The translations under genes were made by a program, and so were the position numbers. The notes below the pieces were generated by a model. That model worked only from the letters and a program-made list of their open reading frames with translations, was not told the DNA's origin and ran no database searches. This document shows positions 11,705 to 24,141 of a stretch of 64,000 nt of DNA, one piece after another (the first letter of the stretch is position 1; each line of letters opens with the position of its first letter). The DNA is from Anthostomella pinea (taxonomy: Eukaryota; Ascomycota; Sordariomycetes; Xylariales; Xylariaceae), in the NCBI GenBank assembly GCA_963556695.1, contig CAUWAG010000007.1, positions 3,162,001 to 3,226,000 of the forward strand. The letters are read 5' to 3'.

Positions 11705-14197
11705 TCAAGTTACGCTACGCTGAGTTATGGTAAAGCTATCACTCGTCCCCTCGAATGCGGTGATGGTACCCGACAACGCCTTGCTATCGCCGTAGTACCG
11801 CGCGCGGTAGGTGCCGGCCGCGACGTCGGTCTCGCTCTCCCAGCTGATGACCACCTCGCTGTAGCCCAGCACGCTGTTCGTACGCGTCCAGGTATAGACA
11901 AGGGACCAGTCCGAGTCGTCGCGGACCTGCGTCCAGGTGTCGCCGTTCTGCTGCTCGATCGCAGCGAAGGTACCTTCCAGCCGGAGGTTGTTCCGCGGGT
12001 TGGCGCCCACAAACGTCGCGTTGATAACTGCACCAGGGGCGTACGTCGTCGACGGCTGTACGGTACAGTCACCGAAGGACTTACCTAGTGGTGCGTTGTC
12101 CACTACAACTCCCGTGATGAAGCTGAGGCTGTTATTGCGATTATCTGGTGGGCTCGGGCCCGGAGCAGGCGAGCTGGTAGAGTCAGGGGCCAGATATCCG
12201 ATGTTGCTGACGGTCAAGTTGATGTACGCGGGCAATTCCCACTGTCCGTATAGTGTGCTCGCTCCCTCGTATCGCTGAATTCCATACTCCTCTGGAGTAG
12301 CAATGTAATGTGCGTACGTGTTCGCGGGGCCACCTAGTACGACTTTGGGCTCGGCATCAGTAAAGTCAGCAGTGGCAGCCTTGATAGCGGCACGCCATCT
12401 GCGACCGGACATGGTGGTGGCTTCGCCGGCGCTGATGATCATTACAAATTGCCCGACGCGGAGCATTTGTATATCGACAATATTCGGGCTCCAGGCGTAA
12501 GGCGTGTCCAACTCACCAACATCAAGCAAGACGGGCTTGGGCTCCTGGCAGGACTTTTGCGCGGGCGAGGGAGCACGGATCAGATCTTTGACGAGGATCC
12601 AGATAGGATTCGCATTTGGAATGCCCGAATCTCCCTGGGTGAAATCAAAAGCGCCGGGGCCATCTGTTGTGCCAGCCGCAAAGGAGTAACCAAGCGCTGC
12701 CGGGCAAGTCTGCACCTCTGTTCCATTCTCTAGCGTGAAGTTGAAGAAGCTCATGTCTTGGTAGAAATGGAATGATTTGACCGACGAGCCAACGACCGGT
12801 GTACCAGATGAGCCAAAAGAGTCCTACATCGAGGTCAGCGATCACTCTATGCGAGATGGTGGTACGGCTTACGTAGACGGATCTAGCCCCGTCATATTGG
12901 CGTGTGCCAATGTCGTAGCAACTTGCGATACCAAGATCGAGTGCCTCAAAGTAAGGACCTCTACCATGACATGCTTGTGACTTGCCGTCTGCACAGGTGC
13001 TATTTTCAAAGCTGCACATAGCGCCAGATCCATCGTCGCACCTGTAGTCTCGTCAGTCCCCTGACAATAGCCTGCCGTAATACACATATAAACCTACCAA
13101 GCGCCGAGGGTGTTAGGGGTAGTGTCTCCTACGTTCGCCTGAGAAAAGCCAGCGACAAAGCCGTCTGCAGCGGAGTCGTCGCTCTCCATAGCCTTCTCGA
13201 ACATGAGTTCCGCCACGCCCTTGTTGTCACCTGTCACGTGTGTGCTGTTCTGGTAGACGGAGGTGCCGTGAACAGGGAACCAAGTGAGAACACCGATGTT
13301 CTTGCTATCCGAAGCGCGCTGGAACTTGAGAACAGTCATTTCCTTGTCGACGTCGTCCGTATACTGCGCTCGCTCCTCAGCTGGGTTGGCCAAGTAAGCA
13401 TACAGACTTCGACTCAGGTTGCTATCGGTGATGTTGACGGCGCCTGTCATTATTGTTAAAAACGTTTCGATAAATAAACGGGTCCGGGGCTTTACCATAG
13501 TCGAGATAGCCCTACAGTCGAAGCAGTCAGTAAGTGAAATGGTATAGTCAGGGGCGTGTCCGCGTACTTCAGTCAAAGACTCGTGAGCTCTCTGAATGGA
13601 CAAGACTGCGCCATCAACGATAGCTTGGTAGCTTTGCTTGTCAAAGCCCAAGCTGGTGATCTGGGGCAGTAGATAGTTGAACCAAGCCCCAGGCCCAGAG
13701 TGGGAATGTGTACCAGTGACAGCGATGTTCCCCTGGCCATATACTGCATATTCTTCCCCCAATGCCGCCACACCGTCGAGGACGCCGTATCGCACCGCCG
13801 TATCGCCGCCTTGGACGTCGAGAACAAGGTATACAATTCGGTCGTCGGGGTTGTTTACGTCTCCGATGATGAAAGCTCGCGAGAAGATGCGTTGTCGGAG
13901 ACCCGTACCGACCTGGGAAGTGTCGGCGTATCCCGCAAAGCCAATCTCGACCACAGGACCAGTGATGTCCGCTTTCCCAACCCCGATCAAGTATTGGTCG
14001 CCAGTTCCCTCTGCGCGGGACTTTTCGGTCTGGGCGTTGATGCGATTGGTGTGCTGGAAGTTGAAGCCATGCCTTGCGCCGGATGTGTTGAGTTTAGAGA
14101 CGGCAAATAAGCCCAATATCATGAACAAGACGATCGAGAAGAGAGCGAAGGCGGACCTCGGCGGCGCGGGGGAGGATTGAGGAGATTGATGGGCCAT
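11705..14197 (-). CDS. Neutral ceramidase, type II membrane-anchored
   Basis: Predicted 771 residues in four exons: 14197-13516, 13443-13098, 13041-12873 and 12823-11705. Neutral ceramidases hydrolyse ceramide to sphingosine and fatty acid. Start MAHQSPQSS is followed by a signal-anchor helix (SAFALFSIVLFMILGLFAV). Family landmarks: YLIGVGKADITGPVVEIGFAGYA, the metal-site segment TGTHSHSGPGAWFNYLLPQ, VGDTTPN, WCDDGSGAMCSFENSTC, and a C-terminal Ig-like domain. The family's catalytic Ser in GDxSPN is Thr here (Thr336, codon 13118-13120). The first intron (72 bp) is a multiple of three and lacks stops, so a 24-residue read-through form is possible; splicing restores the expected alignment. Upstream in-frame ATGs exist (14344, 14608); I chose 14197 because it leads straight into the anchor. 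Confidence 0.88.
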
Positions 14198-16908
14198 TGC
14201 GAGGGTATGCGCAAGACTGCTGTCGACGCCACTCTTCTCTTGGACGACGGGGAAGGCAGAAGTCGGTCTGCCGGTGTCTGGATACAACCAGGCTTTTATC
14301 GATTCAGCCCGCGAGGGAAGTACTGGCATATGGGCGTCCGACATGGCGGTCTGGGTAATCTCCCCTCGTAGGGGATGCAACGTCGATAGCGATGAGGACG
14401 TCCTCGTGAATCGGCCCATGGACCATGGTAGATGCGACGGTGCTGGTGCTGGGCTGGCGAGCACCGGGATGAGCTTCCAGGCTAAGGGCTTCTTGCGTGG
14501 ACCTGCATAGACGGATGCCATCATACAGGCGTGACCGGCCGGAACGGGCGGGCAGATGCAGCCTACACTACCTGACGCGGGGAAGTGCCACCAATCCGCG
14601 TTAAGCATGCAGATAGTGGCACGCCGCTCACAGGCTCACAGCCAGCGTGGAAGCGAGCTGACTACCCGTGGTTCATTCGTCTCGACTCTCATCACATGCT
14701 GGACAAGACAGGGCTGAGGGGATTGGATTTGTGCGGCTCGTAACGCGGTAGAAGCTGGCATGGGACAGGTCGATCACGATCACGATCACCAGTGGCAGCG
14801 GATGCGTTGCGCGTTGTCGAACTTCGTAATCATTCGCCAGTGTTGCTAGACATCTGGCATATTGAATATGCCTTTCCCATTTCCCCTCTGCTCCTTTTCT
14901 CGGTCCAGTCGTTGAAGAAGGGAGAAAGGGGAGAGAGGACCGCAGCGGGACCAGATACTTTCTGCCTTAGGTCAAATCTCGGCTAGGTCGATGTATCATG
15001 TCGGGGTCGAGATTGAGATGAGATGATAGCGGATCATCCTATCGTGGGATCAGGGTCGTATTGACCCAAACAAACAGATCCCAGATATCCGTATTCAGTA
15101 TGCGTGCCCGTTCAACAGGACTTACGGTATCTTCGCTGGGCTCTGGGCTCGAGACTCCAGGGCAGCAATGCAAGGCGGCCGTTGCTCATCTGCTCATCTC
15201 CTCACCCAGGGGTGCGGGATACGGCATGTTGCTAAGTGGTGGAAATGATCGAGGATGGACGCGACACTTGATCTCCGGATTGCCCAGCCATGACTTCATG
15301 ACCGAGCAGCAGAATCCGTGAACGAGGATGATCAACCAAGACATGGCATTTGAAGAATGCGATTTTTAAAGACGGGGAATACGAAATGAGAATTCAAGGC
15401 CCACCATGAGGGGATCACGGCCGTGCGGCGTTAAGCTTAAATCACTAGCGGATGGGTCGCTCGGTACAGGGGAGCTTGGGCAAGCAACCCTTCTCTTCAG
15501 AGAAGCAAGCCATCAGTGAATTGAAGGGACCGGTCAAGCCCGGTCTCATTCTTACGGCTTACACCGGTGTTCTTCCTTCGAATCTCATGCCGCCGAGTCG
15601 AGATATCATGACATATTTCATGCTCGTAAGTCAGGTCATATGCAAAGCCATGAGGTAAAGAAAATGGAGACAGACTTCAATGTTGGTTACACGGCATCAA
15701 GTGTGTCTGTCTGTCATTCACGGTTCACATGTCGAGATGTCCCAAATATCAAAAGCGACCTTCCCTCTTCGCGAAACACCACAGCAAATCCTCCCGTACT
15801 TCATTCATAGTTACATCCAGTGACTGCCCGACATGCAGCCGGTCTGGCGAGTGGTCGGCTGCAGTTGCCCGTCCCTCCATCCCGTCTGCCATCTCAGCTG
15901 CACGTAACCCTCCCATCAATCACTCACCTCCACGATCATGATCACGATCATCCACGATGGAACCAACCTACTCCCTCACTTCTCAACGCCGTACCCTTCC
16001 CCCAACCACTTGTTATGAGACGCATACAGTACATAATACACAGCTCGTAGTCGATAATCTCGCCGACAACCGCCGCGCCGGCGAGGTACATGTAGACGCA
16101 AGGCGTCTGAGAAGGTCCGGTAATTTGGCCGGATCGCCGGCTGTGGATGCGCCGGCGCTGAGGGCTGAGTGGGTGGTGGAGAAGGATGGATGCAGTCGTG
16201 AGTATTCTGGGATGCGTGGCGGTGCGGGATGTGTTTTGCCTGAGGGGAGAAGTTGAGAAGGGGGAGGTTACCTTGCTAGATAGTTAGGTATGTAGGTAGG
16301 TAGGTAGGTATCTTGCTAAGAAGTGGTGTCGATAGAGTTGACGACCGCGGGACGGCTTATGGCTAGTACCTTGAGCTGCCTTGACGACAATTTGCCTACA
16401 AACCTGGCATTTGAGTCTGGTTCATTGTGTTATGCTGCTGGGTGATGGTCATCGTGAGAGTTGGGAATCAGTCTAACATGCTTCTGAGTGAGACTCGGCA
16501 TGAGGCTCATCACCACGAGGGGCCACGGGCATCCACGACTTCAAAGGCCTCATACTAAAAGCCACAACACATCAACATACATGGTACATCAATCTATTTG
16601 GGTATATCAAAACTTCTATCATAATTCGTAAACACACAGTCTTCCCAGGCTGATATGACATCGTACAGCTATCCTTGAACGTTTGAAGAAGACAGACGTA
16701 AATCTACTCATCATACGCAACTAGTCCTGAATTTATACTCTGCAACGGGACAAGTTTACGCCGTCTCTTCCTCTTCAAGATGGACCAATTATTTGGGAGT
16801 GAGTGATCCAACCTAGTGCTTCTACGGCCCAAGTCCTCTCTCTCGTATGACCTGGAATGGACACCCAAGATCATCAACCCCTAGGACAGTTATACCGGCA
16901 CATCGCAT
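14198..16908. other. Long intergenic region upstream of ceramidase
   Basis: No supportable gene in 2.7 kb. It holds the 5' flank of the ceramidase gene and the 3' flank of the deaminase gene. A (GTAG)n microsatellite lies near 16292-16310, and a short GATCAC run lies near 14771-14789. Open frames of 60-99 codons here have no recognisable motifs. Confidence 0.4.
16292..16310. repeat. GTAG microsatellite
   Basis: About four and a half tandem copies of GTAG in non-coding DNA downstream of the deaminase gene. Confidence 0.7.
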
Positions 16909-18154
16909 CTATGCCCCAACGCTAGCCAGCCTTTGCTGTTGCTGCTCGGGCTGGGGCGTCAGTCTCCTTGCCAGATCGGGCACGCCAACGCGATCGGCCA
17001 TACGGTCCGGTACCAGATCGGGCGACACTGATCGCACCGGATACTCAGTAGCAGGGGTGGCTCGGAGTAGACGGGACGTCATGGGCTGGGGCGCGAGGAT
17101 GGTAGGAGACTGGACTTCGTCGGATACCTCGTCGACCACGGTCTTGGGAATCGGGGGCCCAGTGCGGATGCTTGACGGCAGGATCTGCTCGAATCCTTGT
17201 TGTCTCGCGACTAGCTCGATGCTCTTGAAGTACTACGATGTCGCGGTCAGTGGACTGCAGTCGTTCGTGCTTGCGAAAATGACTTACCTTCACCGTCTTG
17301 ACTTGGAGCTCGAGCGTGGCATCTTCATCACACACGATCATGGGGTGAGGGTGAAGCTGGAGGCTCGAGAGGGTCCACATGTGGTTCACGCCCTGCTCGA
17401 TGCAGCGCTGGAGGGCGGATGCCTTGCGAGCACCCAGGATGATGACCACGACTTCCCGGGACTCGAGGACGGTCTGGACACCAACCGTCAAGGCCATCTT
17501 GGGGACCTTCTCGATGTCGTTCTCGAAGAACCGAGAGTTGGCAAGGATGGTGTCGTATGCCAGCGTCTTGACGCGGGTTCTTGAGGCCAGGCTCGACCCT
17601 GGCTCGTTGAACGCGATGTGTCCATCTTCCCCGATGCCACCCAGAAACAAGTCAATGCCTCCGGCGCGCTTGATCTTGGCCTCGTATTCGACGCATTCCG
17701 CTTCTAGGTTCGGAGCGTTGCCGTTGAGGATGTGTACGTTGTTGGGGTTCACGTTGACGTGGGAGAAGAAGTTCTTCCACATGAAGGAGTGGTAGCTCTC
17801 GGAGTGATCTCTGGGGATTCCCACATACTCGTCCTATATTATATGTCAGACCTTGGTGGTGGTGGTGAGGACGTCGAGTACCATACCATGTTGAAAGTAA
17901 CGACATTCTCAAACGAGATCTAGCAACGTCTAGTCAGCCTAGATGCCAGCCAGCCAAATCCATCATAGACATACCAGTCCAGCCTTGTACTTCTCGACCA
18001 ATACTTTATATACACCAAGAGGACTTGAGCCGGTTGGCAGGCCAAGAACGAAGGGATGTGTCGGAGTAGGGTTGAAGTGCTGGATTCTGTCGATGATGTA
18101 ATTGGCTACGTAGGAGCTGGCAGCCTCGGACTCGTCGCGGATAATGAGCCTCAT
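16909..18154 (-). CDS. nagB: Glucosamine-6-phosphate deaminase/isomerase
   Basis: Predicted 360 residues in four exons: 18154-17975, 17919-17887, 17833-17288 and 17232-16909. The enzyme converts glucosamine-6-P to fructose-6-P plus ammonia, the last step of GlcNAc catabolism. Family motifs: start [53 protein letters not shown] across the exon 2/3 join, and [21 protein letters not shown]. The catalytic core is standard. After [18 protein letters not shown] there is a tail of about 90 residues, low-complexity and Gln/Pro-rich, that the bacterial 266-residue enzymes lack. It is divergent from the hexokinase gene and belongs to the GlcNAc cluster (DAM of fungal literature). Confidence 0.94.
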
Positions 18155-20493
18155 GTTGACTGTTCCGGGATAGGCAAGGTCTGGTGGAGGATGGATGGTA
18201 GGTTGCGACCAACTAATTATGGAACAATATCAGGAGAGGCGTGTCTTTTGGCAGCAACTTTGCTGAGGGAGATGAGAAAGTATATCAGCGGGCCTTCCAG
18301 CACCACCACCGGCTTCGTAGCCATTATGAGGGGCGCATTTCACAGGTGGTGGCAAGGCATCCATCGATGGGAAGCTTCGCCGTCATGATACCGGCATCCC
18401 GCCGATAAGATGGAACGTTTGGCCGGGTGTGCTCCACCACGACGATAGAGTTCACACTTGTGTCCCGGGAGTAGCCAGGTGTGCCAGGGTATGCGAGGGA
18501 TTCATTCCTCAACGTTCAACGTTGTACCATAGTAACCATTGCTGGCGTCAGGTTTTGTCATGTGGCATATCGGGTCATCTGGTTGGTTCGCGAGTCGTGT
18601 CCAACCTCCAGCCAACCTTACCCCGGCCATCTCGGCCTAGCCCAGAGGACCGATGGGGTGGAAGAGTGTTGTTAGCAGTACTAACAATAACCAGGCGAGA
18701 GGAGGACAGGTCTGACAACTTGACAAGTGTCCGGCATGTGAGCCAATGCAAAGTTCCCATGCCATCGTCTTCCCGCAGCCGCAGCGGGGCAGCCCTGACA
18801 ATGGGAAATGCGGGAATGGAAGTCATGCGGCAGGTTACCTTTACCGTTCTGTCTATATGGGTCGCGACAGAGCCGCAAGGCAAACGTGGAAACCGGCAGC
18901 AAGGCTGAGCCGTCACGCACCGGCAACCGAGTATTAACTTGCTTTGCGCATCTGAGTTTGCGGCTTGACGAGAGTCGGCAGCGCGATATTGGGAAAAGAG
19001 ATGATTCCAGGAAATGGACCAGGAAATGGAGATCGACGCAGCACTGAGATAGGTATTGCGATGCCCGAGCCACAACTTCACCCTGGCGGAGCCCGTGGCG
19101 CAGACTAGTGCATACATTTATACAGCCTGCATAGAAGCAGCACGGGCTGCACAAGAACGCATAAAGCAAAGCCTTGGCTGCCATGTGGCTCGTGCAGGTG
19201 ATCCCTACTCCTTTAAACGAGCAATTGCGCGTCTAAAACTTCGGGGACTACAAGCCTACAAGCCTACAACGTTACATCACGAACCACCCCAGAGTCCACA
19301 GTCCACCTGGAGTCTCGTGGCAGTGTCCAGATCGGATACTGATGGATGTGAGACATTGCGCTCACAGGCACAGGCACATGGCACATAGCCCACCAGTTCA
19401 GACCTTATCTGGCCTCTCTCGGCGTCTCTACTGGCATTCTACCGTCGCTTCGCCTGCTCGATACTGCCAATTGGCGCCTGGTGTCCCCATCTGCCCCGTA
19501 TTTCTATATCCCAGTTGGGCTGGGCCCTCCTATTCCGGCCTCTTATGGTTACTTCTTGATGCAAATGGCCGTGGTGGATCGTCGTTCGAGAACACACAGC
19601 CAAGCGCAACCAACAGCCGACGGTGGAAGCACCAACAGGATCCAGAAGGAAGTCACCTACCTGCCTAGGCCAGTGGCGGCCAACAGAGATGCTTTTTGGA
19701 ACCCTGCCTGGTCCCCATAACCCATTCACCCTTTCCCATCCCAGTCCCGATCCCATATCACCGGGCCTTCTATTCCTGTGCTGGCGAGGTGGTAATAGGC
19801 CTTGACGAAGCGTTACCGCTACCCGTAGCTTTCCTAGAGCAGGGGTCTTTCACCCTCATTCATATCCACAACGTGTGTTGTTGTTGGCCCTCATCGTTGT
19901 GGTTGTGGTATGTATGCCGTCCTGCTGTCTTAGAGGGGTGCCCTCATCTTGACCACATTACCATCGTACATACGACTTGCCTCTCGAACGCAACCACTCC
20001 CGTGTCAGGAAGTGTATTGGGCTCTCATTCTCTCATATTGCACCACTCGCTCGTGCTGTAACCTACTGGGGTGGTTACCCAGTCCTGTCTCGTGCGTTTC
20101 TCTCTCGAAAAAGCACGAAGCCTGGTCTTGGCTGTCTCCTCTTGGATCGTACATTACCACATCCAACCAACGGGTCACGTCGTCTAGCATCGCAATTGGT
20201 CCGGAAGGTTTCATTGCTCCCGCTTCAGCTTTTGACCGCCTATACGAGCCCTGACGCAGCCCTGAGGAAACCTCACACCCTCACCACTCCTTGACGACTA
20301 CTCCAATTCGCCTGCCCTGGCCAACACTCTATTCCGGGACATGGCGAATGTTGCTTGAAAGGGTAGATCTTATCAGGTTTCAGCCTCTCTATTTGATACC
20401 TTGCCGCGTCTACTACATGACATATTAATTCATCATCCCACTACTTGTCAAGAGAGGAAAGAGAGAAGAGGGACATTCGTTCTCCCACTTGTC
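18155..20493. promoter_or_regulatory. Divergent promoter region of deaminase and hexokinase genes
   Basis: A 2.3-kb head-to-head spacer between two GlcNAc-pathway genes. No supportable coding sequence. It should hold both promoters. I found no perfect Ndt80-type element (CRCAAAW) by eye. Confidence 0.45.
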
Positions 20494-22345
20494 ATGCAGC
20501 CGCTCACTTCTGCAATGACAACAATAAGAAGATCGTTACTGGCTGCCCTCAAGTCGTTGCTCAGGGGCAAGTCTTTCCTGCAGGCGCTGTTTGCGTTTTG
20601 GATCAGCCCCAAGACGATACAAGAACACAACCATGCCAATGGCAAGATGATTGAACCACCGAGAAGCATCGACGAGTTCTTGCGGGAGGCGGAGGAGCGG
20701 CTGCTAGGCCCCACAGAAGGGGACAGGCTCAGGCAGTTCTCATCAGATCTGAAGGCCCAGTTCCGGGAGCGGTTGCACACACATGCCGAGTGTATGCTGC
20801 CATCCTTCAACCACCTCCTGCCCACGGGCCAGGAGAAGGGCCAATATCTCGCCCTTGACGTCGGCGGCTCGACGCTCCGGGTCGCATTGGTGGAGTTAAG
20901 GGGCCGGGAGGCCAGTGGACGGGAGAGCGAGATCGTCCGCATGATCAGCTTCAAGATTACGCCCGAGATCAAGAAACTCGAGGGCATGGGCTTCTTCGAC
21001 TGGATGGCGGCGCGGATCCACGAGGTCATTCACAAAGACGTCTCGCAAACCCAGCAAGACGTCCCTATACCAATGGGCTTAGCGTGGAGCTTTCCGGTGG
21101 AGTGCGTTTCTGCCACCTTCCTGTTTATACACGTCGACGGCTTTGGAACCCTGCTGACATGATCCACTACAGACAAGTATCACTAGGCGGTGGGCTCCTG
21201 CTGGGCATGGGCAAGGGCTTCCTGGCCACCAACGGCCTGCTGGGCCAAGACCTAGGCGAGATCATCAAGTTCGCGTGCGAACAGCGCAACCTTAACGTGC
21301 AGCTGGCGGCCATCATAAACGACAGCTCGGCCACCCTCCTATCACAGGCCTACATCCACGCCGAGACGCGGTTCGGGCTGATACTGGGCACTGGCACTAA
21401 CATTGCCGTGCACTTGCCGGTGTCGGCGCTCGGGCGTCCCAAGTACGGACAACGGCCCGAGTCCTGGTTCCGGTCCGCGAGCCACGTCATCGTCAACACG
21501 GAGCTGGGCATGTTCGGTCGGGACATCCTGCCCCTGACGCGGTGGGACGAGCTCTTGAAAGCGACCCACCCGCGCCCCGAGTTCCAGCCCCTCGAGCACC
21601 TGCTCAGCGGCTTCTACCTGGGCGAGATTTGCCGGCTGGCCTTAGTCGAGGCGGTCGAGACAACGGGGCTATTGGGCGGCGAGCTGCCGCCGTCGTTGGC
21701 GGCGCCGTACTCGCTCGATACAGAGCTCCTCTCGAGGATCGAGGCGTAAGTTCCCCTGCTCCGAATATAGATTGCTTGCACTATCCCAAGTCATAACCAC
21801 GAAGCTGACATGCATCCCCCCACAGCGACACCACACCCACCCCCACAAGCGCCATCTCGGCCTTCACATCCGCGCACCCCTCCCCATCGCCCTCTTCCAC
21901 ATCCCCCTCCACCACCCCATACACCCCCACCCCCAACGACCTATCCGCCATCCGCACCCTCGCCGTGTATATAACCCGCCGCAGTGCCGCCATCCTCGCG
22001 GCCTCGGTCTTCGCGCTCTGGGAGCTGCGCCACGAGACCGAGGCCGAGTACCTGGCCGCCACGCCCGCGGTCAACGGCAACGTCCCGCTCCTCGACTCGA
22101 CGCGCGCCGAGCACGCCCTGCCGGCCACCAAGGTCGCCTTCAACGGGTCTGTCATCGAGCACTACCCGGGCTACCGGGCGCGGTGCCAGGGCTACATTGA
22201 CGGGCTGGTGGCTGGCAGTGTGGTGGATGGCGTGGGCGGTGGCAGAGGTTCCGTGGAGCTGGTGCCGGCGCTGGAGAGCTCGATTTTGGGCGCGGCGGTG
22301 GCATTGGGGTGTGCGGTTGCGCAGGAGGGGTATAGGTATGTGTGA
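20494..22345 (+). CDS. hxk3: Hexokinase-family GlcNAc kinase (HXK3/NAG5 type)
   Basis: Predicted 566 residues in three exons: 20494-21101, 21173-21745 and 21826-22345. It carries hexokinase landmarks: phosphate loop ALDVGGSTLRVAL, the substrate segment PMGLAWSFPVEQVSLGGG, GMGKGFLATNGLLGQD, the catalytic-Asp region IINDSSATLLSQAY and GLILGTGTN. Divergence from glucose hexokinases (GGST rather than GGTN, NDSSATLL rather than NDTVGTL) and the cluster context point to a GlcNAc kinase, which makes GlcNAc-6-P. A Pro/Ser/Thr-rich insert of about 40 residues lies at residues 395-435, at the start of exon 3. The start could also be the in-frame ATG at 20515. Confidence 0.88.
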
Positions 22346-23936
22346 GCGTGTGGGCGTTTGCATATGGGAATGAATGGTATGGGCTCGAGGGGACTGATAC
22401 TGGAGTATATAGACCGTGAGAAATTGAGGGAGGAGGTAATCGTCGGTAAGGTATGAGGGCAAGCAAGCAAGCAGTGATGGATTTAGTGATTAGGCATCTA
22501 AAGGCGTTTGTTTGAAGCGAGCGGGCATCATACCTATCCCTCGGCAAACTGAAAAGGCACTCATATCCCAGACCCTCTCGTTCATTCGCAGCTCTCCTCA
22601 ACGCCTCCTGCGTTTTCGTGGTGCACTCCGTGGTGAATAGTTGGTACTTATGTTGAGCAGAACATGGCGTATATCTGCTGGGTATTGTTCCAGCTCAAGG
22701 TGATTTGTCAATTTGTCAAAATTTATCTTCGGGAAACTATTTCTATCCCCAGTTCTCTAATACCTCGGCTTCTACATTTGGGCTTGAAGAGAAAAACTCG
22801 ATGAAGGTATCGCTGCCGTCTTAGCTACCGTCTATTTCTCAAAGTCTTCGATACTTGGAAAAGTACAGCCGGTCCATATCTCTTTTTCAATCGCGAGGCA
22901 ACTGCTCAGATTTACATTCAACAGCCTACAACGAAGCAATCGCGTCACCTAGTCGCAAAATTCTTACAGAAGATGATAACAAAGGCTCCTCCTTCCAGAA
23001 GCGCCGCTGGCTGCCTGGTAGCACACCGAGAACTCGCTTTCAAGCCCAACTAAGACATACATTGGCTACCTAGCTCGCCTTTGCTCTTCAGCCATTTGAT
23101 TCGGTGAAATTCTCAGGCCGTCTTTCTTCGGAGCGGAGAACTACAAGAGCTCGATTCCACGGCCTTGCGCCCACGGAAAGTCTCTGCCATGGAGTTATTC
23201 AAAACCTTGACGAAAGTCCTCTCTTCCCTTCTTCACAACCATCTCAAACACACTCTCGACAGGTCTAGAACGTCAAGTTCATCCCGCAACCACTCCAAAC
23301 TGCGACGTCACGACAATTCAGCGAACCCAACCCTCACGCACCACGCAGCTGTTGTCACGGCAGTAGAAGACAGCCCCATAGACCCAGGGGCCAACCCCTA
23401 TATATACCAGATCATGTCACCTAGCTAGCTTCATAGTTTCCTTCCTTCTTCACGAACATCAACAAAGTCATTTCTGGAGCCACCAGCAGCCGTACTGTGA
23501 CAGCTGTAAAAGAACGACCATAGTTACTTTGCCGCCGCGCGAAAAGTGCGACCGCCCAAGAACGTAAAGCCTCCATTCTTCGAGGCCCTGAGCTGGAGCT
23601 ATCAAAGTTTGCCACGAAACCGACGTGGAGAATATCTCGCCGGTTGCAGTTACCCCTTCTGGAGTAGGGAAAAACCCACGCGCAGCGATTCTTCCAAACA
23701 AACTCAGAAGCCAACGCCAGGTACCTATAGTTTCTATCTCAAAACATCTCCAGACCACCCAACCCAACGCTTTCTGAGGACGGCATCCCCAATCTTCTCG
23801 GCGCTGCTTTCGTTCTGGGAGTCAAAGAAGTCATATACTGACAGACGTTTTCCAAGACACCCGCCTGCCGGTGCATTTGACACCCGCCGCCATCTCCATG
23901 GCCATCGCCATGCCGCACATGTACAGCGCTTGGCCA
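22346..23936. other. Intergenic region between hexokinase and MITE copy A
   Basis: About 1.6 kb with no recognisable gene. Three open frames of 70-150 codons lie here (22855-23073, 23165-23428, 23546-23995) but have no family motifs and unconvincing composition. Confidence 0.35.
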
Positions 23937-24141
23937 GTGTTGGATCTATGCGATTCCAGCCTGCAAACCATCTATACCAAGACCCACATGTATGATTAGA
24001 TAAGAGATAGATACCGGATTGCGAGGTTACTTAGCCAGACCTTCAGGTCCAGCTAGACCTCCCAATCCAACCATCAGCAACATCATGACCTTGACCCCAT
24101 ACTCGAGTATTATGATTGATCGTTCAAGCCTGTTCCAACAG
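23937..24141 (+). mobile_element. MITE-like element, copy A
   Basis: A 205-bp element, about 92% identical by eye to an inverted copy at 36815-37019, with an unbroken 90-bp identical stretch. Ends are GTGTTGGA and TCCAACAG, so the 8-bp terminal inverted repeat has one mismatch. It is flanked by CCA on both sides (23934-23936 and 24142-24144), consistent with a 3-bp target duplication. No transposase is encoded, as expected for a non-autonomous element. Its right end is coding: it supplies the start codon and codons 1-19 of the ZZ/RNase H-like gene. Confidence 0.8.

Noticed and set aside
13444..13515. Ceramidase read through without the first intron
   Set aside because: The frame stays open, but removal of 72 bp gives the expected alignment and has a good donor and acceptor. 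Kept only as an alternative.
18905..18965. TTTGCG motifs as regulator sites in the deaminase/hexokinase promoter
   Set aside because: Flanking bases do not fit the WTTTGYG form of the Ndt80 site.
23546..23995. 149-codon open frame (+) running into MITE copy A
   Set aside because: It ends within the mobile element and shows no recognisable domain.
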